A program made the position numbers and the translations under genes. Source: Burkholderia sp. Bp9142 (GTDB lineage Bacteria; Pseudomonadota; Gammaproteobacteria; Burkholderiales; Burkholderiaceae). From it: a stretch of 64,000 bases of DNA. Numbering within the stretch: position 1 is the first letter of the stretch; every line of letters begins with the position of its first letter. The notes under the pieces were generated by a model. It worked only from the letters and a program-made list of their open reading frames with translations, did not search any database and had not been told where the DNA came from. The DNA lies in contig NZ_QTPP01000007.1 in assembly GCF_003853415.1 (NCBI RefSeq), positions 124,001 through 188,000 of the forward strand, in the 5' to 3' direction. Of the stretch, positions 57,383 through 64,000 are shown piece by piece.

Positions 57383-57474
57383 GCGCGGCGGGGCGGGCGC
57401 GGCCGGACCATGCTCCGGGCCGATGCTCCATGTGCCCCCGGCCGTCCGATCCGGCGTGCCTGTAAGCATCTTGT

Positions 57475-57480
57475 TATACT
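57475..57480 (+). promoter_or_regulatory. Extended -10 promoter of the guanidinium exporter
   Basis: TGT precedes TATACT (57475-57480), an extended -10. Predicted transcription start is near 57487, two bases before the first riboswitch hairpin, so the RNA begins with the aptamer. Confidence 0.6.
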
Positions 57481-57488
57481 CGGCGCCG

Positions 57489-57532
57489 CCCGGGGACGAC
57501 CCCGGGTCATTCGCTTCAACGGGGACGGCCCC
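57489..57532 (+). ncRNA. Guanidine-II (mini-ykkC) riboswitch
   Basis: Two GC stems each capped by an ACGR loop: CCCGGGG-ACGA-CCCCGGG (57489-57506) and GGGG-ACGG-CCCC (57521-57532), separated by 14 bases. This is the defining structure of the class, in which two hairpins pair loop-to-loop to bind guanidinium. A CGGAG ribosome site lies about ten bases after the second hairpin and the exporter ATG is at 57555. Binding is expected to free the ribosome site and turn translation on, as is known for the class. Confidence 0.93.
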
Positions 57533-57554
57533 ATCCGAGACGGAGTACGTCGAG

Positions 57555-57875
57555 ATGGCGTGGGTATGGTTGTCGATCGCCGGCTTGCTGGAAGTGGCCT
57601 GGGCGGCCGGCATGAAATCGTCCGAGGGTTTCACGAGACTCGGGCCATCGGTGTTTACGATCGTGACGGCGCTCGCCAGCTTCGGGCTGCTCGCGGCCGC
57701 GATGCGCCAGTTGCCGCTCGGCACCGCGTATGCGGTATGGACGGGCATCGGCGCGGTCGGCGCGTTCGTGTTCGGCATCGTGATGATGGGCGAGGCGCTG
57801 ACCGTCGCCCGCGTCGCGAGTGCGTCGCTGATCGTGCTCGGGCTGATCGGCCTGAAACTGTCGTCGGCTGCCTGA
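57555..57875 (+). CDS. gdx: Small multidrug resistance family guanidinium exporter (Gdx/SugE)
   Basis: A 106-residue four-helix antiporter that exchanges guanidinium for protons as a dual-topology dimer. Glu13 in AGLLEVAWA is the substrate/proton site, and GMKSSEGFTRLGPS and LPLGTAYAVWTGIGAVGAF are SugE/Gdx features rather than broad EmrE-type. Control by a guanidine-II riboswitch directly upstream supports the specific Gdx assignment. Start ATG 57555 follows the riboswitch's ribosome site. Confidence 0.94.
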   Translation: MAWVWLSIAGLLEVAWAAGMKSSEGFTRLGPSVFTIVTALASFGLLAAAMRQLPLGTAYAVWTGIGAVGAFVFGIVMMGEALTVARVASASLIVLGLIGLKLSSAA

Positions 57876-57958
57876 AGCCGGCCCGCCGGGCGCCGGCCCG
57901 CGTCCGCGCCCGGCCGTGACGCGCGGCGGAATTGCGCCGGCCCGCCTGCCAGCCTGTC

Positions 57959-57964
57959 TATAAT
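57959..57964 (+). promoter_or_regulatory. Consensus -10 (TATAAT) upstream of the DUF4126 gene
   Basis: A perfect TATAAT 130 bp before the start codon. The -35 at 17 bp (GCCGGC) is poor. Confidence 0.4.
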
Positions 57965-58097
57965 GGAACGCATTCGGGCCTGAATGCCGTTGCGCCGTTC
58001 GCGGCCGGCGGCACCGGTCGCCACGCGCCGCGCGGCCGGTCATACCGGCTCGATCCGATCAATCGGCAAAGCGCACGGAAAGTGCAAGGAGAGGGCC

Positions 58098-58715
58098 ATG
58101 ATCGAAGCCATTTCGCTCGGCGCGGGGCTCGCGTGGGCGAGCGGGCTGCGCCTTTACCTGACCGTGCTGATCGCCGGCGTGCTCGCGCGGGTCGGCTGGC
58201 TCCATCTGCCGGACACGCTGGCGGTCCTGACGTCGCCGTGGGTGATCGGCGCCGCCGCCGTGCTCGCCGTCACCGAATTCCTTGCCGACAAGATTCCCGC
58301 GTTCGATTCGCTGTGGGACGCCGTGCACACGTTCATCCGCATCCCGGCCGGCGCGGTGCTGGCCGCCGGTGCGCTCGGCCATGCCGACCCGACCGTGCTC
58401 GCGGTCGCCGGGCTGGCCGGCGGTTCGCTTGCCGGTGCCGCGCACGTCGCGAAGGCCGGTACGCGCGCGCTGATCAACCTGTCTCCGGAGCCGATCTCGA
58501 ACTGGGTCGCATCGTCCACCGAGGACGGGCTCGTGTTCGGCGGCCTCGCGCTCGCATTCTTCGTCCCGCTCGCGTTCCTCGTGCTGCTCGCGGCGTTCAT
58601 CGCGGCGTCCGCCTGGGCGCTGCCGCGTCTGTGGCGCGGCGTGTCCGGCGGGTTCCGCGGGATGGCGAACCATATGGTGACGCGGCTCAACTCGATCGGG
58701 GGCAAGCGCGATTGA
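58098..58715 (+). CDS. DUF4126 membrane protein
   Basis: A 205-residue integral membrane protein with about five to six hydrophobic segments. It begins MIEAISLGAGLAWASGLRLYLTV, and contains EFLADKIPAFDSLWDAVHTFIRIPAGAVLAAGALGHAD and a central INLSPEPISNW motif, all typical of DUF4126. Function unknown. AAGGAGAGG precedes ATG 58098. Its stop overlaps the TTG start proposed for the next gene. Confidence 0.85.
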   Translation: MIEAISLGAGLAWASGLRLYLTVLIAGVLARVGWLHLPDTLAVLTSPWVIGAAAVLAVTEFLADKIPAFDSLWDAVHTFIRIPAGAVLAAGALGHADPTVLAVAGLAGGSLAGAAHVAKAGTRALINLSPEPISNWVASSTEDGLVFGGLALAFFVPLAFLVLLAAFIAASAWALPRLWRGVSGGFRGMANHMVTRLNSIGGKRD

Positions 58716-61327
58716 AGGCGCCGTCACCCGCCGAGCGGCAGCACGCTGACCCGTCGCAGTCCGGGCGTCCCGGCCATGCCGGCCGCTTCGGCTGGCACGA
58801 TCTGATCCACCAGGCCGCGCGGATGACCGCGCGCGACTGGCGTGCCGGCGAGCTGACGCTGCTCGTGCTGGCGCTGGTGCTCGCGGTCGCGGCGCTGACG
58901 AGCGTCGGTTTTCTCGCCGACCGGCTGCGCCAGGGGCTCGAGCGCGACGCGCGCCAGATGCTCGGCGCCGATTTCGTCGTGCGTGCCGACCGTCCCGTCG
59001 ATCCGTCGTTCGATCGCGAGGCGCGCGCACTCGGGCTGCGTACCGCGACCACCGCGATTTTCCCGAGCATGATCGCGTCGGCAGCAGGCGGGCAGGCGAG
59101 CGGCGCGGCGCCCGCGCGGCTCGCGGCCGTGAAGGCCGTATCGCCCGGCTATCCGCTGCGCGGCGCGGTCGAGATCGTGCCGGCCGGCGCGACCGCCGCG
59201 CACAAGGCGGCCGCGATTCCCGCGCCCGGCACCGTGTGGGCCGATCCGGCGCTGCTCGATGCGTTGCATCTGAAGGCGGGAGACACCGTGCGCGTCGGGC
59301 TGCGCACGTTCACGGTCGCCGCGTCGATCTCCCGCGAGCTCGATCGCGGCTTCTCGTTCGTCAATTTCTCGCCGCGGCTGATGATGCGCGCGGATGAACT
59401 CGCCGCGACCGGGCTCACGGGCTACGGCAGCCGCGTCACGTACCGGCTGCTGGTCGCCGGCGACACGCCGGCCGTCGCGCGCTTCGAGGCCTACGCGCAC
59501 GGGCGCGTCGATGGCGGCAAGCTGCGCGGCGCCGGCCTCGAGTCGCTGCAGGAAGGCCAGCCGCAGGTGCGCCAGACGCTCGATCGTGCGCGCCATTTCC
59601 TGACGCTCGTCGCGCTCCTGACCGCGCTGCTCGCGGCGGTCGCGATTGCGATGGCCGCGCAGCGCTACATGCGGCGCCATCTCGACGGCTGCGCGACGAT
59701 GCGCTGCCTCGGCGTGAGCCGCCGCACGCTCGGGGCGCTGTTCACGCTCGAATTCGCCGGCATCGGCATCGTAGCGGGCATCGCGGGCGCGGCGCTCGGC
59801 TACGGCGGCCACTGGGCGCTGCTGGCCGCGCTCGGCAGCCTGATCGACGTCGTGCTGCCGCCGCCTACGCCTTGGCCCGCGCTCGTCGGGATCGGCACCG
59901 CGCTCGTGCTGCTGCTCGGCTTCGCGCTACCGCCGCTCGTGCCGCTCACCCGCGTGCCGCCGGTGCGCGTGCTGCGGCGCGACTGGGGCGACGCGTCGCG
60001 CATCGCGTGGGCTGCGTATGCGATCGGCGTCGTGCTGTTCGCGGGGCTGCTGATTGTCGCGGCGGGCGACCTCAAGCTCGGGCTGATCGTCGCGGGCGGG
60101 TTTGCCGGCGCCCTGGTCGGTTTCTCGCTGATCGCGCGGCTCGCGCTGTACGCGGCGGCGCGCGCGGTGCGCAATGCGCGCGTGGCCGCGGGCATCGGCT
60201 GGCGCTACGCGCTCGCGTCGCTGCACCGGCGGGGCACGGCCAGCGCGCTGCAGATCACCGCGCTCGCGCTGGGCCTGATGTGTCTGCTGCTGATCGCGAT
60301 CACGCGCAACGACCTCGTCGCCGGCTGGCGGCAGTCGACGCCGCCTGATGCGCCGAACCAGTTCCTGATCGACATCCAGCCCGACCAGCGCGACGACGTC
60401 GCGGCGTGGCTCGCCGCGCACGGCGCGCGCGATGCGGTGCCCGCGCCGATGGTGCGCGGCCGGCTCGTCGCGATCAACGGCAAGCCGGTGAATCCCGACG
60501 CGTATCCGTCCGACGACGCGCGCCGGCTCGTCGACCGCGAGTTCAACCTGTCGTATACGACCGAGCTGCCGTCCGACAACCGGATCGTCGCGGGCGACTG
60601 GTTCGGCACGTCGGCGACGCCGCAGATCTCGATCGAGGCCGGGCTCGCGAAGACGCTGAACGTGAAGCCGGGCGACACGCTGCGCTTCGACGTGACGGGG
60701 CTGACGGTCGATGCGCCGATCACCAGCGTGCGCAAGCTCGACTGGGGCTCGTTCCGCGTCAACTTCTTCGTGCTGATGCCGCCGCCCGTGCTGAAGGATT
60801 TCCCGGCCGTCTACCTGACGAGCTTCCATCTGCCGGCCGAGCAGGCGGCGCTGCTCGATCCGCTGATCGCGCGCTACCCGAACCTGACCGCGATCGACGT
60901 CGCACCGATCCTCGCGCAACTGCAGCGGATGATGCTGCAGGTGGTCGGCGCGGTGCAGTTCCTGTTTGCGTTCACGCTCGCGGCCGGCGTGCTCGTGCTG
61001 TACACGGCGCTGGCCGGCTCGCGCGACGAGCGCGTGCGCGAGGCTGCGCTGCTGCGCGCGCTCGGCGCGTCGCGCGCGCAGGTCAATGCGGTGCAGCGCG
61101 CGGAATTCATCGTCGTCGGCGCGCTGGCCGGCGCGCTCGCGTCGGCAGGGGCGATCGCGGTCGGCTGGGTGCTCGCGTCGCGCGTGTTCGACTTCCAGCT
61201 CGCCGTCGATCCGTGGCTCGTGCCGGCCGGCATCGCGGCCGGCGTCGCGTGCGCCGGTGCGGCCGGCTGGCTGAGCCTGCATAATGTGTTGCGGCGCCCG
61301 GCGCTGCAGTCGCTGCGCGACGCATGA
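58712..61327 (+). CDS. FtsX-like ABC transporter permease (YbbP type)
   Basis: An 871-residue permease with one N-terminal helix (TLLVLALVLAVAALTSVGFLAD), a large periplasmic MacB-PCD-like domain (DFVVRADRPVDPSF), then several helices and a second periplasmic domain (NQFLIDIQPDQRDDV) before the last three helices with the FtsX pattern DERVREAALLRALGASRAQVNAV. YbbP relatives pair with ATPase YbbA, but no ATPase is beside it here. TTG 58712 overlaps the upstream stop as TTGA; ATG 58823 (834 residues) is an equally possible start. Substrate unknown. Confidence 0.88.
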   Translation: MKAPSPAERQHADPSQSGRPGHAGRFGWHDLIHQAARMTARDWRAGELTLLVLALVLAVAALTSVGFLADRLRQGLERDARQMLGADFVVRADRPVDPSFDREARALGLRTATTAIFPSMIASAAGGQASGAAPARLAAVKAVSPGYPLRGAVEIVPAGATAAHKAAAIPAPGTVWADPALLDALHLKAGDTVRVGLRTFTVAASISRELDRGFSFVNFSPRLMMRADELAATGLTGYGSRVTYRLLVAGDTPAVARFEAYAHGRVDGGKLRGAGLESLQEGQPQVRQTLDRARHFLTLVALLTALLAAVAIAMAAQRYMRRHLDGCATMRCLGVSRRTLGALFTLEFAGIGIVAGIAGAALGYGGHWALLAALGSLIDVVLPPPTPWPALVGIGTALVLLLGFALPPLVPLTRVPPVRVLRRDWGDASRIAWAAYAIGVVLFAGLLIVAAGDLKLGLIVAGGFAGALVGFSLIARLALYAAARAVRNARVAAGIGWRYALASLHRRGTASALQITALALGLMCLLLIAITRNDLVAGWRQSTPPDAPNQFLIDIQPDQRDDVAAWLAAHGARDAVPAPMVRGRLVAINGKPVNPDAYPSDDARRLVDREFNLSYTTELPSDNRIVAGDWFGTSATPQISIEAGLAKTLNVKPGDTLRFDVTGLTVDAPITSVRKLDWGSFRVNFFVLMPPPVLKDFPAVYLTSFHLPAEQAALLDPLIARYPNLTAIDVAPILAQLQRMMLQVVGAVQFLFAFTLAAGVLVLYTALAGSRDERVREAALLRALGASRAQVNAVQRAEFIVVGALAGALASAGAIAVGWVLASRVFDFQLAVDPWLVPAGIAAGVACAGAAGWLSLHNVLRRPALQSLRDA

Positions 61328-61369
61328 GCGTCGCCGGCGGCCCCAAATATCCCGTTTCCGATTATCCGT

Positions 61370-61780
61370 ATGACCGATGTGAATGATGATGCGCCGTCAC
61401 AGCCGACGGCGTTCGAACTCGTGGGCGGTGAAGCCCGCGTGCGCGAAATGGTGGACCGTTTCTACGACCTGATGGACCTCGAGCCCGAGTTCGCGGAGAT
61501 TCGCGCGCTGCATCCGGCATCGCTCGACGGCTCGCGCGACAAGCTGTTCTGGTTCCTGTGCGGCTGGCTCGGCGGCCCCGACCACTACATCAGCCGGTTC
61601 GGCCATCCGCGGCTGCGTGCACGGCACCTGCCGTTCCCGATCGCGTCGGTCGAGCGCGATCAGTGGCTGCGCTGCATGGCGTGGTCGATGGAGGACATCG
61701 GGATGCCCGAGCCGCTGCGCGAGCGGCTCATGCACTCGTTCTACGACACGGCCGACTGGATGCGCAACCGGCCCGGTTGA
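61370..61780 (+). CDS. Group II truncated haemoglobin
   Basis: A 136-residue haem protein of the TrHb2 (YjbI) family, suggested roles being oxygen or nitric oxide chemistry. The pattern FELVGGEARVREMVDRFYDLM, KLFWFLCGWLGGPDHYISRFGHPRLRARHLPFPI contains the proximal histidine in RARHLPF, and RDQWLRCM has the conserved Trp of group II. No partner gene is obvious. Confidence 0.93.
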   Translation: MTDVNDDAPSQPTAFELVGGEARVREMVDRFYDLMDLEPEFAEIRALHPASLDGSRDKLFWFLCGWLGGPDHYISRFGHPRLRARHLPFPIASVERDQWLRCMAWSMEDIGMPEPLRERLMHSFYDTADWMRNRPG

Positions 61781-61883
61781 TCGACCGGTACGCCGCCGTC
61801 CGGACGCCGGGCGATCTGCGTCTGGGCGCCGGTCCGGCGCGGCGCGACACTGCCCGTTTCCCTATCGATACGAGGTTCGCGCG

Positions 61884-62615
61884 ATGACGACCCAGGCCCT
61901 GTTTCGCGAAGACGCCTATCTGACGCACTGCGAGGCCGTCGTCGCGGCCGTCGGCGCTGACGGCATCCGGCTCGACCGCACCGTGTTCTATCCGCTCGGC
62001 GGCGGGCAGGCCGGCGACAGCGGCACGCTGACGCTGCCCGACGGCAGCACGATCGCGATCGCCGACACGCGCAAGGCGAAGTTCGACGGCGCAACGCCCG
62101 ACGACGCGGTGCACGTGCCCGCGGCGGGCCAGGAAGCGCGCGTCGCGGCGCTCGCGCCCGGCGCGCGCGTGGTCGCGGACATCGACTGGCTGCGCCGCTA
62201 CCGGCACATGCGGCTGCATACGGCCGCGCACCTGATGTGCGCGGTGCTGCCGTACCCGGTCGACGGCTGCAGCGTGACCGCCGACTACGTGCGGCTCGAT
62301 TTCGCGACGTCCGACGCGATCGACCGCGTCGACGTCGAGCGCTGTCTCGCGGGGCTGGTCCATGGCGCGCATGCGGTCACGACCGAATGGATCACCGACG
62401 CGGAAATGGCCGAGCGCCCCGATCTCGTGCGCACGATGAGCGTGAAACCGCCGATGGGGCTGGGCCGTGTGCGGCTGCTGCGCATCGCCGGCATCGACCT
62501 GCAGCCGTGCGGCGGCACGCACGTGCGCAACACGTCGGAAATTGGCGACCTGCGGGTCGCCAGGCTTGAAAAGAAGAGCGCGCGGACACGGCGCCTCGTA
62601 CTGGAGTTTGCATGA
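61884..62615 (+). CDS. AlaX-type alanyl-tRNA editing protein
   Basis: A 243-residue stand-alone editing enzyme that hydrolyses mischarged Ser- or Gly-tRNA(Ala). Zinc-binding motifs RLHTAAHLM (HxxxH) and CGGTHVRNTSEIG are intact, and the N-terminal VFYPLGGGQAGDSGTL resembles the AlaRS second domain, making it an AlaX-M form. Its stop overlaps the DUF924 start as ATGA, so they form a pair. Confidence 0.92.
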   Translation: MTTQALFREDAYLTHCEAVVAAVGADGIRLDRTVFYPLGGGQAGDSGTLTLPDGSTIAIADTRKAKFDGATPDDAVHVPAAGQEARVAALAPGARVVADIDWLRRYRHMRLHTAAHLMCAVLPYPVDGCSVTADYVRLDFATSDAIDRVDVERCLAGLVHGAHAVTTEWITDAEMAERPDLVRTMSVKPPMGLGRVRLLRIAGIDLQPCGGTHVRNTSEIGDLRVARLEKKSARTRRLVLEFA

Positions 62616-63229
62616 CGATCGACAACCTGACGGACAGCGCCGCGGCGCTCGATCCGCAAGCGCGCGAGATTCTCGATTTCTGGTTCGGCGAGCCGGGTTC
62701 GGCGGAGTTCGGCCACGCGCGCAAGGCATGGTTCAACGGCGGCGCGGCGTTCGACGACGTGCTGCGCACGCGCTACGGTGCGTTGCTCGACGCCGCGTGC
62801 GACGGCGCCTGCGATCGCTGGGCCGGCACGCCGCTCGGCGCGCTTGCGCTGATCGTGGTCCTCGACCAGTTCTCGCGCAACATTCATCGCGGTACGCCGC
62901 GTGCCTTCGCGGCCGATCCGAAGGCGCTGGCGCTCGCGCGGCGCGTCGTCGCGGCAGGGTGGGACGCGCAACTGCCGAGCGGCCATCACCGCGCGTTCGC
63001 GTACCTGCCGTTCGAACATGACGAGTCGGAAGAGAGCCAGCGCGAGGCCGTGCGGCTGTGCGCAGGCATTCGCGGCAAGGCCGGGTGCGAGAGTTACCAC
63101 GACTTCGCGTTGCGCCATGCGGCCGTGGTCGGGCGCTTCGGTCGTTTCCCGCACCGGAACGCGATTCTCGGCCGACCGTCGACGGTCGAAGAGGCGGCAT
63201 TCCTGCGCGAGCCCGGTTCATCGTTTTGA
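62612..63229 (+). CDS. DUF924 family protein
   Basis: A 205-residue predicted all-helical, TPR-like cytoplasmic protein. Family hallmarks: ILDFWFGEPGSAEF, ARKAWFNGGAAFDD, LALIVVLDQFSRNIHRGTPRAFAADPKAL, and HDFALRHAAVVGRFGRFPHRNAILGR. No biochemical function is established for the family. Translationally coupled to the AlaX gene by ATGA. Confidence 0.92.
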   Translation: MTIDNLTDSAAALDPQAREILDFWFGEPGSAEFGHARKAWFNGGAAFDDVLRTRYGALLDAACDGACDRWAGTPLGALALIVVLDQFSRNIHRGTPRAFAADPKALALARRVVAAGWDAQLPSGHHRAFAYLPFEHDESEESQREAVRLCAGIRGKAGCESYHDFALRHAAVVGRFGRFPHRNAILGRPSTVEEAAFLREPGSSF

Positions 63230-63329
63230 CGTGCGGGGCGGCTGCGCGGCGGGCGTGAAGCCGCGCTCGCGCGCCGCTTGCGCCGCGTGCCGGAGAGGGC
63301 GACGGCACGCGGCGCGGCACCGCCTTGCG

Positions 63330-64000
63330 TCACGGCGCCTGGTGCGCTTGCGGCGTGCGCACGTAGACGCGCAGCAGTTCCTCGTTGTCGCCCGGGCGCG
63401 CGCCGGTCCAGAACAGTTTCCATTCGCTGCCGGGCGCCGGATCGACGGCCCGCACGCCCTGGACGATCATCCACGTGCAGCGGGTCGTGTTCGCGTCGTC
63501 GATCGGCGTGTGCTGGATCCCGGAGAAGTAGTACAGCATCGGCGCTTCCGATTCGCCGAGCCCGTGCAGGCTCGCCATGCAGTCGCCGTCGCGCCATTCG
63601 AGCGCGAGCTGCGCGTTCAGGTCGTCGAACACCGACCGGTAGCTCTTGGCGACGTCGAGCCACGGCAGCAGCAGCGTATACACGAGGCCCCACGCGACCA
63701 GCGCGCCCGCGCCCCACGACAGCGCGCCGCGCCACCGGCCGGTCGTGCGCAGCTTCGGCAGCAGCCACAGCCAGCCGACCGTCAGCACCAGCGCGCCGAT
63801 CACGAGTCCGGGCACGATCGGCATCGTCCAGTCGAGCGGCAGCCAGCGGCCGAGCCGCGCGAGGCTCGCCCGCGATGCGCCCGGATCGGCCATCGTCGCC
63901 CAGATCACCCACGCGAGCGCGACGACGGTGCCGAACAGCAGGCGGCTCAGGTAATCCCAGGCGAGATGCAGCCCGCGCGGCAGGCGGTCGATCGCCTGCG
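63330..64000 (-). CDS. ArnT-like glycosyltransferase, C-terminal part (partial)
   Basis: The gene runs in from beyond the window on the minus strand; about 223 codons are visible. It has several hydrophobic helices (LFGTVVALAWVIW, IVPGLVIGALVLTVGWLWLLP, WGAGALVAWGLVYTLLLPWL) then a soluble C-terminal domain with LESEAPMLYYFSG-type residues (LGESEAPMLYYFSGIQHTPI). This topology matches GT39/ArnT-type lipid-linked sugar transferases with a periplasmic tail. The catalytic N-terminal loops lie outside, so the call is tentative. Confidence 0.6.
   Translation of the reverse strand, partial: QAIDRLPRGLHLAWDYLSRLLFGTVVALAWVIWATMADPGASRASLARLGRWLPLDWTMPIVPGLVIGALVLTVGWLWLLPKLRTTGRWRGALSWGAGALVAWGLVYTLLLPWLDVAKSYRSVFDDLNAQLALEWRDGDCMASLHGLGESEAPMLYYFSGIQHTPIDDANTTRCTWMIVQGVRAVDPAPGSEWKLFWTGARPGDNEELLRVYVRTPQAHQAP

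Noticed and set aside
57880..57912. GC-rich inverted repeats after the guanidinium exporter gene as a terminator
   Set aside because: Several overlapping GGCC/GCCGGC pairings are possible but none is clearly best and no T-run follows.

Overview
The window is GC-rich, densely coded and carries only chromosomal housekeeping and accessory genes. The gene families and order point to a Burkholderia chromosome, probably the Burkholderia cepacia complex: rsxB-nth, an intracellular PHB depolymerase, a giant-linker FtsK, rng-maf-rlmH-rsfS-nadD-hemF-purD-yebC, and kdpFABCDE. Species is inferred from protein character and was not tested by a search. No prophage, insertion sequence, CRISPR array or plasmid function was found.

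Layout. 1-2.8 kb: the tail of an EamA transporter, the overlapping pair rsxB-nth, and a TetR regulator. 2.8-7.8 kb: the PHB depolymerase phaZ with a perfect 19-bp palindrome upstream, a GH15 glucoamylase/trehalase-like enzyme, and a secreted lactonase-fold protein. 7.9-13.6 kb: a 1653-residue FtsK with a linker of nearly 1000 residues, and a META/HslJ lipoprotein. 13.8-19.6 kb: purT, two small envelope proteins, a DEAD-box helicase, gluQ and trhO. 19.8-23.4 kb: dnaE, possibly leaderless. 23.7-31.5 kb: an LPS locus with two GT9 heptosyltransferase-like proteins, an O-antigen-ligase-like protein, two GT2 enzymes and MsbA. 31.6-37 kb: an RcnB-like protein, a FUSC protein, an MFS transporter coupled to a PRC-barrel lipoprotein, a heptad-repeat lipoprotein and YggL. 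37.5-44.9 kb: initiator tRNA-Met, then the minus-strand row yebC, purD, hemF, nadD, rsfS, rlmH, maf, rng. 45-48.3 kb: upp, a degenerate SDR, mgsA and a quinone oxidoreductase. 48.4-57 kb: the complete kdp potassium system, preceded by an extra 35-residue membrane ORF. 57-64 kb: a DUF333 protein, a guanidine-II riboswitch controlling a guanidinium exporter, DUF4126, an FtsX-type permease, a truncated haemoglobin, AlaX, DUF924 and the end of an ArnT-like glycosyltransferase.

Functional groupings. KdpDE sense and control expression of the KdpFABC pump. The riboswitch lets guanidinium induce its own exporter. The LPS locus builds, ligates and flips lipid A-linked glycan. The rng-to-yebC row groups ribosome maturation (rsfS, rlmH), NAD synthesis (nadD), haem synthesis (hemF) and purine synthesis (purD); purT supplies a second, formate-dependent route to the same purine intermediate.

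The most notable observations are: nadD has no ATG/GTG/TTG start before its nucleotide-binding motif and seems to start at CTG; an unannotated microprotein is translationally coupled to kdpF; a clear guanidine-II riboswitch; a symmetric operator-like palindrome upstream of phaZ; and a short in-frame insertion with unusual codons in kdpB. I found no wholly new multi-gene system.
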